15,481 bases of DNA from JBGTCY01 sp041748615 (GCA_041748615.1 JBGTCY010000079.1:1-15481); one strand, 5' to 3'; counted from the first letter of the stretch, positions 8,351 through 15,426 are shown. Notes: generated by a model from the sequence alone, not told the origin. Numbers and translations: made by a program.

Positions 8351-8453
8351 TATACCGAAACAACTCAGGTTTTCGAATAATAAAAAGGTAAAACATTCGG
8401 TATTAACCGAGAGTCCGTCTCATTTCTTCGGAAATTCGACTACTCTCGGTATA
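8351..8453 (+). repeat. Structured 103-bp element, copy B (between engB and rdgB)
   Basis: Stem I pairs ATACCGAA (8352-8359) perfectly with TTCGGTAT (8396-8403). Stem II pairs ACCGAGAGT (8406-8414) with ACTCTCGGT (8442-8450), capped by ATTTC and GAAAT around TTCG (8427-8430), which in RNA is a classic C(UUCG)G tetraloop. The ends TATACCGA (8351-8358) and TCGGTATA (8446-8453) are also perfect inverted repeats, a competing pairing or a transposon-like terminus. It lies between two converging gene ends, where the hairpin could act as a terminator, although no U-tract follows. Confidence 0.75.
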
Positions 8454-8475
8454 AAAGCAGTCTGCCTAAACACTT

Positions 8476-9063
8476 TTATCTCTGACTCCCCAACCACTCC
8501 GCCATTTGAACCAGCGCCATCTTCCGGTGGCTGATGATGCTTTTTTCTTCCAATGTCATTTCAGCGAAGGAGCGGGTGTAACCATCCGGCTGAAAAACAG
8601 GGTCGTACCCGAAACCTCCGCTGCCTTTTTTTTCATGCAAAATGGTTCCGTGAACAACACCTTGAAACAGGTGGCTTTCCCCATTGATGCACAACGCGAT
8701 GACCGCTCTGAATCTGGCGCTTCTGTCGGTTTTGCCTTCGAGATTTTTTAACAACAGGCGGATGTTGTCCTCGTGATTTTTTTGCAGACCGGCATAGCGT
8801 GCAGAATAAACACCCGGCTCATTGTTCAATGCCGTCACTTCAAGTCCCGCGTCTTCCGAAAAGCAATTTACGTGGTAGTGACCCGTGACAGAAGCCGCTT
8901 TTTCCAACGCGTTTTCCTCCAATGTTTCATGGGTTTCGGGCAGTTCTTCATGGCATCCGATTTCCTGCAGGGTTGCCAAATCTATTGTTGGCGGAAGAAT
9001 GTGTTTCGCTTCTTCCAGCTTGTTTAAATTGTTGGTCGCGAAAATGAGTTTGCCGGTGTACAT
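8476..9063 (-). CDS. rdgB: XTP/dITP diphosphatase (RdgB/HAM1)
   Basis: A house-cleaning pyrophosphatase that hydrolyses dITP, ITP and XTP to monophosphates, keeping deaminated purines out of DNA and RNA. Substrate loop FATNNLNK is at residues 8-15, the catalytic acidic pair ED at 70-71 within FSEDAGL, FGYDPVF at 151-157, and the base-recognition SHR motif at 178-180. The length of 195 residues is normal. A GTG at 9120 would add 19 residues and run into the preceding gene; the ATG at 9063 puts the family's first strand right at the N-terminus, so I chose it. It lies 20 bp behind the 153-residue gene and is probably co-transcribed with it. Confidence 0.94.
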   Translation of the reverse strand: MYTGKLIFATNNLNKLEEAKHILPPTIDLATLQEIGCHEELPETHETLEENALEKAASVTGHYHVNCFSEDAGLEVTALNNEPGVYSARYAGLQKNHEDNIRLLLKNLEGKTDRSARFRAVIALCINGESHLFQGVVHGTILHEKKGSGGFGYDPVFQPDGYTRSFAEMTLEEKSIISHRKMALVQMAEWLGSQR

Positions 9064-9083
9064 CGGGGCGTGTGAAATTGATT

Positions 9084-9545
9084 TCAGGATAATCCAAACA
9101 TCAACTGAAGCTGTTTCCACAGCATTTTTCTTGCATCAGCATTTTCGATGAGCGTGCCGAGCGATTCGCTGAAAATGATTTTTTTGCCTGAAAAAGTGAA
9201 AAGATGAAACACCGGAGAAGTTACATTCAAGGCTAATTCGCACTGCGTGAAACCGAACACCAGCAAATTTTCAAAATCAATTTTTTGCGCGATGCCGTGA
9301 AAAGGCGGTGACGCGGGGAGATTGATTTTCAGAATATCCTGTTCTTTCAGTTTCAGCGCGTTGATGATTTTATTTAATTGCGTCTGCTCTTCAGCCGGCA
9401 ATTCTTTTTCACCGTTGCAAAGTATCAGCAGTTGATATTTTTTTTGAGTGACAGGTAAAAATGCGGACGCATCAAGCTCCGGTACAACATAGATTTTTTC
9501 GTTTTTGAAAAGCTGCACGAGCGCTTCTTCAGGAAGTTTAATCAT
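9084..9545 (-). CDS. Uncharacterised protein resembling DNA polymerase III psi subunit (HolD)
   Basis: A 153-residue soluble protein with no signal peptide or membrane segment. Visible parts are a strand-like YQLLILCNG (residues 37-45), an amphipathic helix 51-67 (EEQTQLNKIINALKL), and LLVFGFTQCELALN at 94-107. KKIIFSESLGTLIEN follows at 121-135, then a closing helix with KMLWKQLQLMF at 140-150. The order of a central strand, a helix, an FG-x-x-x-x-x-L loop and a final KxxLWxxL helix reminds me of HolD/psi-type proteins with a uracil-glycosylase-like fold. I cannot confirm this, and a lineage-specific conserved protein is equally possible. It starts with ATG at 9545. TACCTTTG on this strand at 9635-9628 is a perfect minus-7 element, but no matching minus-33 is visible. 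Confidence 0.75.
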   Translation of the reverse strand: MIKLPEEALVQLFKNEKIYVVPELDASAFLPVTQKKYQLLILCNGEKELPAEEQTQLNKIINALKLKEQDILKINLPASPPFHGIAQKIDFENLLVFGFTQCELALNVTSPVFHLFTFSGKKIIFSESLGTLIENADARKMLWKQLQLMFGLS

Positions 9546-9587
9546 TAATGATTAATATTAATTGTAGTTAATAAAAATACAATCTGT

Positions 9588-9618
9588 TTTGCTTTGTAAG
9601 TTTAGGTGTTTATCTTTA
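9588..9618 (+). promoter_or_regulatory. Probable ilvE promoter
   Basis: TTTG at 9588-9591 is followed after 19 bases by TATCTTTA at 9611-9618. This fits the Bacteroidota TTTG/TAnnTTTG pattern except for the last base. The leader to the ATG at 9681 would be about 55 nt. An opposite-facing minus-7 (CAAAGGTA at 9628-9635 on the plus strand) lies next to it, so this 135-bp spacer probably holds back-to-back promoters. Confidence 0.4.
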
Positions 9619-9680
9619 AGGCTACCACAAAGGTAATGACGTATCGCGGAGATTGATTGATCCTTTTAAAAACCGTTTCC

Positions 9681-10769
9681 ATGTCCTTTGAAATCAATAT
9701 CGGAAAAACGAGGAGAACCCGTGTCTCCGAGGTGAATTTTAACAGTATTCCTTTCGGGAAAATTTTTTCCGACCACATGTTCATTGCGGATTTCAGGATG
9801 GGGGAGTGGGAAAATTGCAGAATTGTGCCTTTCGGGAAATTTCTTTTTCATCCCGCCACCAGCTCGCTGCACTACGGGCAATCCATTTTTGAAGGCATGA
9901 AAGCCTATGCCGGGAAAAACGGTGAAGCCCTGATTTTCAGACCGGACAAAAACCTGGCGAGGATGAATCAATCGGCAAGGCGCATGGCGATGCCGGAATT
10001 GCCCGAAGAATTATTTTTCAGCGCGCTGAACGAGTTGGTGTCGCTTGACCGCCAATGGATTCCGAAAGTGGATGGCGGTTCCTTATATATCCGCCCCTTC
10101 ATGTTCGCCACGGATGAATATGTCGGCATTAAACCTTCGGATAATTTTACATTCATGATTTTCACCTGCCCGGTGGGCGCGTATTACGAACACCCGGTGA
10201 AAGTGTTGATTGACGACCGCTATGTGCGGGCGTTTCCCGGTGGCGTGGGAACGGCAAAGGCGGCAGGCAACTATGGCGCAACGCTCTTTCCCGTGAAGCA
10301 AGCCCGCGCCAACAGTTATGACCAATTGCTTTGGTTAGACGGTATTGAAAAAAAGTATATCCAGGAAATCGGAACCATGAACGTGTTTTTTCAGATTGGC
10401 GAAAAAGTGGTGACGCCAACGCTGGATGAAGGCACTATCCTTGACGGCATCACGCGCGACAGCGTTATCCGCCTGCTCAAACGCAGGGGAATCGAGGTGG
10501 AAGAGAGGCGTGTGAGCGTGGATGAAATCGTGCAGGCGTTTGACAATCAGTTGTTGCTTGACGCTTTCGGAACGGGCACCGCTGCCACCGTTTCACCGAT
10601 AGCCGAAATCGGATACAACGGGAAAAAGATGCACCTTCCCCCGGTTTCAACCCGACAAATCTCCGTTTCAATCAAACAGGAATTGCAGGACATCAAACAC
10701 CTAAAAAAAGCCGATGATTTCGGCTGGGTGCACTCCGTTGAATCATCGAAAGTTGAAGTGGAGGATTGA
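9681..10769 (+). CDS. ilvE: Branched-chain amino acid aminotransferase
   Basis: A PLP-dependent class IV (fold type IV) aminotransferase of 362 residues. It performs the last step of Leu, Ile and Val synthesis and the first step of their breakdown, with 2-oxoglutarate/glutamate as partner. The N-terminus has HMFIADFRMGEW. LHYGQSIFEGMKAY at about 64-77 is the conserved substrate-site region. GGVGTAKAAGNYGA at 187-200 carries the Schiff-base lysine, Lys193. IQEIGTMNVFF at about 237-247 contains the conserved PLP-binding Glu, and FGTGTAATVSPI at about 294-305 binds the PLP phosphate. The long form resembles eukaryotic-type BCATs, as is usual in Bacteroidota. A TTG at 9657 is in frame, but the ATG at 9681 is the more normal start. 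No other ilv or leu gene is nearby. Confidence 0.94.
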   Translation: MSFEINIGKTRRTRVSEVNFNSIPFGKIFSDHMFIADFRMGEWENCRIVPFGKFLFHPATSSLHYGQSIFEGMKAYAGKNGEALIFRPDKNLARMNQSARRMAMPELPEELFFSALNELVSLDRQWIPKVDGGSLYIRPFMFATDEYVGIKPSDNFTFMIFTCPVGAYYEHPVKVLIDDRYVRAFPGGVGTAKAAGNYGATLFPVKQARANSYDQLLWLDGIEKKYIQEIGTMNVFFQIGEKVVTPTLDEGTILDGITRDSVIRLLKRRGIEVEERRVSVDEIVQAFDNQLLLDAFGTGTAATVSPIAEIGYNGKKMHLPPVSTRQISVSIKQELQDIKHLKKADDFGWVHSVESSKVEVED

Positions 10770-11195
10770 TGAAGACAATTGGCGCTTGCTCCGTTCGTAT
10801 CTGCCTTGCTTTGACTCGCAGCGTCCCGCGATTGTGGTGTCTTACCTTCGGGGGAGGAAGGGGAGTTTAAAGTTTAAGGTCTGATGTTTAAAGTTGAGAG
10901 TCAACAATCCACGGTACTCGCTGAAGCACTGATGTGACTGATTGGAGTGAAAGTCTGCTATTGCGTTCATCAGGCAATGTAAACTGTTGTATTCTGGTCA
11001 CTCCGAAATTTCATATAAAAAACATATAGAAGTAATTAAATTTTTTCTAAATTGTGTTATTGTCATATTCAGAAAGACAAATACCTTACTAAAAAATTCA
11101 ATAATGGGAGAATAAAGTAGGTAATTGACTTTTCATAAATTCACCATTAAGTAACATTTTAAACTGCGTCAGTTGCTCCCTAAAAATATCATACC
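10770..11195. other. 426-bp spacer marking the shift to A/T-rich accessory DNA
   Basis: I see no gene here. The first 90 bp is G/C rich. Bases 10865-10895 contain an AGTTTAA-type heptamer twice in a row and a third copy a little later. Bases 10944-11010 contain GGAGTGA and TCACTCC as widely spaced inverted 7-mers. From about 11010 the DNA becomes strongly A/T rich and stays so up to the next gene. No promoter matching the Bacteroidota consensus convinced me. Confidence 0.5.
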
Positions 11196-11999
11196 ATGAA
11201 ACATATAATCACCATTATTTTGATTAGCAGCATCACTACCGGACTGTTTGCACAGAGCAAGAGTACATCTCGCGTTTCTCCGTGGGATTCTTTGTCCTTT
11301 AAAAATGAAATTTCGCTTGATGTCAGTCCGCCTATTTCGAGTTTATTGGGCAGAGACATTGGTGGCGGAGAAAGTGTTGGTATTACTTACAGACTATTTT
11401 TTGATAAGCAAAACGCATTTCGAGCAAGTTACAGGTCCATATTTAGCTTCTATCCCAACAGAAATGAACGCATTGAGTATCTTGGATACAGTCTTATAGC
11501 GCCTAACAGGTTGGATAGCATCATACTTATTACACAGACAGTGGACAAGAGTGAAAGAAGTTCGTGGCACACCGTTCGAGCAGGTTATGAACACAGATTT
11601 GGTAAACGAAGATTAAAATTTGTATTAGGTATGGATGTAATTACGGGAATAGAGAAATGGATCAGGTACTATAATAATTATGAATATGAAACAACGCTTC
11701 CGCTTGATACAACGGGGACTTGGTGGAGTTCTTCAATTTTTGACCATTCCCCCTTTCCAAAATTTTATAATACAGAACAAGTTTTATCTTTTGTACTTGG
11801 GTTCACGCCTATTTTTGGATTGAATATCAATTTAACAAAGAGGTGGTCTCTCAACGGTTCTATTATATTCGATATGTTTGGATATTTCCCATTTAAATAT
11901 GATAATACTACGAATAAGAATATTCGAATAAAGAGTTTTTACGGATATGCAGAAGCACCCTTTACAGATTTGTCAGTGACGTATCATTTTGGGAGATAG
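11196..11999 (+). CDS. Probable outer-membrane beta-barrel protein of unknown function
   Basis: A 267-residue protein with a clear Bacteroidota signal peptide (MKHIITIILISSITTGLFAQ, cleavage after Gln20). The mature part is built of alternating polar and hydrophobic strands with many Tyr, Phe and Trp residues, for example GITYRLFFDKQNAFRASYRS, SWHTVRAGYEHRFGKRRLKF and WSLNGSIIFDMFGYF. It ends DLSVTYHFGR, a typical closing strand with an aromatic residue near the C-terminus. The strand count, suggesting eight to ten strands, is an estimate. No named family was recognised. It lies 48 bp before the Asp-box propeller gene on the same strand, so the two may be co-transcribed. The DNA is more A/T rich than the housekeeping genes to the left. 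Confidence 0.8.
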   Translation: MKHIITIILISSITTGLFAQSKSTSRVSPWDSLSFKNEISLDVSPPISSLLGRDIGGGESVGITYRLFFDKQNAFRASYRSIFSFYPNRNERIEYLGYSLIAPNRLDSIILITQTVDKSERSSWHTVRAGYEHRFGKRRLKFVLGMDVITGIEKWIRYYNNYEYETTLPLDTTGTWWSSSIFDHSPFPKFYNTEQVLSFVLGFTPIFGLNINLTKRWSLNGSIIFDMFGYFPFKYDNTTNKNIRIKSFYGYAEAPFTDLSVTYHFGR

Positions 12000-12047
12000 A
12001 AATATGTTGTGTGAAATGCTTTTAGCTCATCACTTAAATTGAAGGAA

Positions 12048-14108
12048 ATGAAAAATCTAATAATTACTCCATCTAAAACCCTGTTCATCATTCTGCTATT
12101 AATAAGCACCCTTGTGTTTGGAGAGTGGAAACAAACTGGACCTACGGGAGGATTTGCATCAGTGTTATACGTTGATGGTACAAATATTTTTTTGGGTACA
12201 AACGGTGGTATGTTCCTTTCAAACGATTCTGGTACTTCATGGACTGCGATTAATAATGGTTTAACTAATAATTCAGTGAATTGCATTACTAAAATCGGCT
12301 CTTATTTATTTATCGGTACAGACGATGGTATTTTTAAATCCAATGACAACGGTTCTCTTTGGACGTTTTGCGGTTTGGATTCTTCCTATGTTACTTCCAT
12401 AGTATTCAGTGGTACAAGAATTTTTGCAGGAACTTATTATCCAAGTGGCATTTATTTTTCTGATGATGGAGGGCTTTTTTGGAATGTGGCTGATTCAGGT
12501 CTGGGAAATGCACAAATACAATGTTTAGCAATTAAAGGGAACCTAATCTTTGCAGGTTCCCTAAATAATGGAATTTTTGTTGCTTCATTGACCGATACCA
12601 TTTGGTCTGCTGCAAACAATGGACTGCCTACTCAAGCGATTCTTTCTTTTGAGGTAAGCGGTTCAGATATTTTCGTTGGAACATCTTGGAATGGAATATT
12701 TGTCTCCCACAATGACGGAGCAGACTGGTTGCCCACGGGATTAAGCGGTGATGGTGTTTTTGACATCCTCGTAAATAATTCAGATATTTTTGCCGCTGGG
12801 CTAAATGGCATTAGGTACGCTACCACAACTACATATAATAATTCATGGTCTCTCAGGGTTTTAGGACTTCCGGGTAATGAGACCCCCTATACTTTGGCTG
12901 TAAATGGCTCAGAGATTTTACTGGGCACACAATCCGGAATATATCAATCATCTAACAACGCACTCAGTTGGAATGGACCTTTTAATGATGGATTATACAA
13001 CACAACCATTTATTCATTTTGCGCGATGGGTTCAAAAATTTTAGCTGGTACACCTTTGGGCATCATATCAACCAATGACGAGGGAGATAGTTGGATTGTA
13101 TCCAATTCAGGTATCCCTTCAGCAGTACAGGCATTTTCCCTATTCCCTTATGGTGTTGAAATTTTTGCAGGAACAGGTAATGGACTTTTCGTTTCAGTTA
13201 ATGAGGGTATTTCGTGGAACCATAGAGGAACAGGAATATCATGGATTCCAGTTGATGTAATGACAGCCAATGCCGGAAGAATATTTGCCGGAGCAGGACC
13301 TGAAATATACTATTCAGATGATAATGGATATAACTGGCTTTCTTCCTATGTGGGATTTTCTAATTCATCCACCGCTCTATTAGGAATTGATGATTCAATA
13401 ATTCTATCCGGTACTATTTCCGGTGTGCATATATCTCATAATAATGGATTAAGCTGGATGGCAACGAATCATGGATTACCTCCTTATACATACATTACTG
13501 CATTGTCAAGAATTGACAATATTATTATTGCCGGCAGCCGTTATCGAGGTATTTTCCTCTCTGCTGATACTGGTGCTTATTGGATAAATGCAAATGTCGG
13601 CTTACCATTAAATTCAGATGTTTATTCATTAGCCGTAACAGGAACAACTTTATTCGCAGGAACTGACAAAGGAGTCTATCTGTCATCAGATACTGGAAAA
13701 ACCTGGGCATCCGTTTCAACGGGATTGCCAAATTTTGCTGAAATATCCAAACTAATCATTGTTGACAGTGTTTTATATGCAGGAACAAACGGTAGTTCTG
13801 TTTTTAAAAGACACCTTACCGAACTTATTAATCACTCAACGGGCGGGGTGAATTCAATGATTAACAAACCAATGAAAATTTTTCCTAACCCTTTTTCCAA
13901 CAGTGCAATTATTGAATTTGAACCCAATGAAAGCAACTATTATGTTTTATCAATTTTTACTTCTGCCGGGCGACTGGTTAAGAAAAGGGAATTCTTTTCC
14001 ACTAATCAAGTTCAAATAGAAAGGAATGACCTCAAATCCGGAATGTATTTATTTCAATTGCAAAATAAGTATGGAATTGTGGGACATGGCAAATTTATAA
14101 TTGAATAA
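12048..14108 (+). CDS. Secreted Asp-box beta-propeller protein with T9SS type A sorting domain
   Basis: A 686-residue secreted protein. Residues 1-25 are a signal peptide (KTLFIILLLISTLVFG). Residues about 30-585 hold about fourteen repeats of roughly 40 residues with the pattern IFAGT-x-x-GIF-x-S-x-D-x-G-x-x-W. The SxDxGxxW part is the Asp-box (BNR-like) motif of sialidase, sortilin and GH74-type propellers. Fourteen blades would suit two seven-bladed propellers. The last repeat (LYAGTNGSSVF) lacks its Asp box. Residues 609-686 form a T9SS type A sorting domain: MKIFPNPFSNSAIIEFE, LSIFTSAGRLV, DLKSGMYLFQLQ and KFIIE. No glycosidase catalytic residue could be assigned, so a binding role is equally possible. 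Start: ATG at 12048; a TTG at 12039 is in frame but unnecessary. Confidence 0.9.
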   Translation: MKNLIITPSKTLFIILLLISTLVFGEWKQTGPTGGFASVLYVDGTNIFLGTNGGMFLSNDSGTSWTAINNGLTNNSVNCITKIGSYLFIGTDDGIFKSNDNGSLWTFCGLDSSYVTSIVFSGTRIFAGTYYPSGIYFSDDGGLFWNVADSGLGNAQIQCLAIKGNLIFAGSLNNGIFVASLTDTIWSAANNGLPTQAILSFEVSGSDIFVGTSWNGIFVSHNDGADWLPTGLSGDGVFDILVNNSDIFAAGLNGIRYATTTTYNNSWSLRVLGLPGNETPYTLAVNGSEILLGTQSGIYQSSNNALSWNGPFNDGLYNTTIYSFCAMGSKILAGTPLGIISTNDEGDSWIVSNSGIPSAVQAFSLFPYGVEIFAGTGNGLFVSVNEGISWNHRGTGISWIPVDVMTANAGRIFAGAGPEIYYSDDNGYNWLSSYVGFSNSSTALLGIDDSIILSGTISGVHISHNNGLSWMATNHGLPPYTYITALSRIDNIIIAGSRYRGIFLSADTGAYWINANVGLPLNSDVYSLAVTGTTLFAGTDKGVYLSSDTGKTWASVSTGLPNFAEISKLIIVDSVLYAGTNGSSVFKRHLTELINHSTGGVNSMINKPMKIFPNPFSNSAIIEFEPNESNYYVLSIFTSAGRLVKKREFFSTNQVQIERNDLKSGMYLFQLQNKYGIVGHGKFIIE

Positions 14109-14130
14109 TTGTAGCAGGGTTGTTTTCATC

Positions 14131-14220
14131 TGATGGGTAGTTCTGAAAATTATCATTAACCCCTTGGTGAAGGAAGGGTTGAGGCAATTCAAAAAGAGCA
14201 ATTTTTAGAACTGCCCTTCA
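14131..14220. repeat. Nested imperfect inverted repeat between convergent genes
   Basis: TGATGGGTAGTTCTGAAAAT plus one T (14131-14151) is the inverted complement of 14200-14220 at 18 of 21 positions. The 48-bp interior holds a second small inverted pair, AACCCCTT and AAGGAAGGGTT, at about 14158-14180. It lies between the 3' ends of the propeller gene and the DUF6155-like gene, so a bidirectional terminator or a MITE remnant are both possible. No terminal U-run directly follows the arms. Confidence 0.45.
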
Positions 14221-14296
14221 GTTTTAATGCTCGTTGATAGTCCATCTTTCCTGGCATCATTCCCAAACGAAGTTTTATAATTTTTCCTTCCTAAAG

Positions 14297-14839
14297 CTAT
14301 TCACTTGCTGTGTCTGTGTTGACCGAATAGTCACCGTAAAAGTCAGAATATGTTTCACCTAAGCTATCGTGAAAACCCCAACCAATGCCACTTGTGTCAT
14401 TAACTACTTTACCTGCACGCTCTTTAAACTTGTCAAGCAGATTGTGTTTTTTCATGAGCGTCAATGCTGCAACATAAGTTGATTCCAAACTTGAATAAAA
14501 GCCTTCGTTAATGTCGCCATAATCGTTGGTGAAATCTACACCTGTCTCAACGTAAAACAGCATCAGGTCAGCAAGTAAGTCCGCAGATGGTTCAAGTTTT
14601 TTGAAGTCGCTGATTGCTTGTTTGCCGTCTTTGAGTTTGAAGTTGTCGCCCCGTTTTGGATAAAATGCTTCATAAACTTTGTCACGATATTTATTGAAAA
14701 GTTTTTTTTCGTCAGGGTTTACAAAAAAGTCGAAATATTCTTTTACAGATTTATTCTTTTTATACAAGTCAGCAACAAGGTCAATCAGTTTGTCCCTGTC
14801 GAGTTCTTTAAGTTCTTTCTTTATGTCAGTCAGTCCCAT
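14297..14839 (-). CDS. DUF6155-like hypothetical protein
   Basis: A 180-residue cytoplasmic protein, acidic and helical, with no signal peptide. The N-terminus is a regular charged helix (MGLTDIKKELKELDRDKLID) followed by LVADLYKKNKSVKEYFDFF and NPDEKKLFNKYRDKVYEAFYPKRG. A middle segment reads KQAISDFKKLEPSADLLADLMLFYVE. This order matches my memory of DUF6155, a family without known function found in accessory regions of many bacteria. The C-terminal part (about 118-180) contains GIGWGFHDSLGETYSDFYGDY. The start is ATG at 14839. It converges with the propeller gene, and the DNA is A/T rich. There is no partner gene on this strand inside the window. Confidence 0.75.
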   Translation of the reverse strand: MGLTDIKKELKELDRDKLIDLVADLYKKNKSVKEYFDFFVNPDEKKLFNKYRDKVYEAFYPKRGDNFKLKDGKQAISDFKKLEPSADLLADLMLFYVETGVDFTNDYGDINEGFYSSLESTYVAALTLMKKHNLLDKFKERAGKVVNDTSGIGWGFHDSLGETYSDFYGDYSVNTDTASE

Positions 14840-15089
14840 GTTTTGTTTGTTTTTACGGTTGTTAGACCATTGGATAAATTTTCAAACTGTGAAAATACCA
14901 ACCAGTACGGAATCCGCAAAATATTGATGTGTTATTTATTGAAAGTAAGAGAAGCCATCGCAGCGGACAAGTTCGCTTTATTGATGCTTTTCCGGTAAAT
15001 AACTGTTATGGTTGATGCCTATAACACAGTTTGCTGAACAGACTCTGAACAGACTCTGCTTGTCCCTTAAAACAAATTAATCCGAGAGA
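14840..15089. other. Spacer with small inverted and direct repeats left of the palindromic array
   Basis: I see no supportable gene. At 15001-15031 AACTGTTATGG and CCTATAACACAGTT form an imperfect hairpin around TTGATG. At 15034-15058 CTGAACAGACT occurs twice in tandem, followed by CTG. At 14953-14970 AGCGGAC and GTTCGCT form a tight hairpin with one G-T pair. GTTAGAC near 14859 fits the integron core pattern GTTRRRY, but a complete recombination site was not found. Confidence 0.4.
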
Positions 15090-15426
15090 CAATTGTTCAG
15101 CTTTCGCCTCAAAGCAAAAAATTTAGCGGACTCAATGTTTTGCTTCCAACTCAAAGCAAAAGATTTAGCGGACTCAATGTTTTGCTTTCGCCTCAAAGCA
15201 AAAGATTTGGCGGAATCAATGTTTTGCTTTCACCTCAAAGCAAAAAATGTGGTGGAATGAATATTTTGCTTTCGCCTCAAAGCAAAATGTTTAGCGGAAT
15301 CAATGTTTTGCTTTCGCCTCAAAGCAAAATGTTTAGCGGACACAATGTTTTGCTTTCGCCTTAAAGCAAAAGATTTGGTGGAATGAATGTTTTGCTTTTG
15401 CTTCTAAGCAAAAGAATGAGCAGGAA
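15090..15426 (+). repeat. Palindromic minisatellite: eight 42-bp units, each with a hairpin
   Basis: Units start at 15090, 15133, 15175, 15217, 15259, 15301, 15343 and 15385. The first is 43 bp and the rest 42 bp. Each unit has TTTTGCTTT, a six-base loop (usually CGCCTC) and AAAGCAAAA, then an 18-bp linker like GATTTAGCGGAATCAATG. TTTTGCTT and AAGCAAAA are intact in units 2-8, while loop and linker vary. The edge units are the most decayed. The period is divisible by three, so one forward frame reads as a 14-residue repeat (LLSPQSKRFGGINV) from 15140 to 15364, but I judge it non-coding. Confidence 0.9.

Noticed and set aside
8351..8453. Simple rho-independent terminator for engB or rdgB
   Set aside because: Stem II is suitable, but no T-run follows on either strand, and a near-identical element sits in a promoter region upstream of engB.
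9064..9120. GTG at 9120 as the rdgB start
   Set aside because: It would overlap the upstream gene by 37 nt and add 19 residues before the family's conserved first strand.
14618..14998. 126-residue plus-strand reading frame opposite the DUF6155-like gene
   Set aside because: Most of it is the antisense of a well-formed gene, and its Phe/Val-rich composition is typical of a shadow frame.
15140..15364. Genuine protein gene of 74 residues made of 14-residue repeats
   Set aside because: The frame is open only because the DNA period is a multiple of three. It has no independent start context and is stopped by a point change within the array; arms, not codons, are what is conserved.
15090..15426. 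CRISPR array
   Set aside because: The repeats are palindromic and regular, but the 18-bp linkers between them are themselves conserved copies rather than unique spacers, and no cas gene is present.
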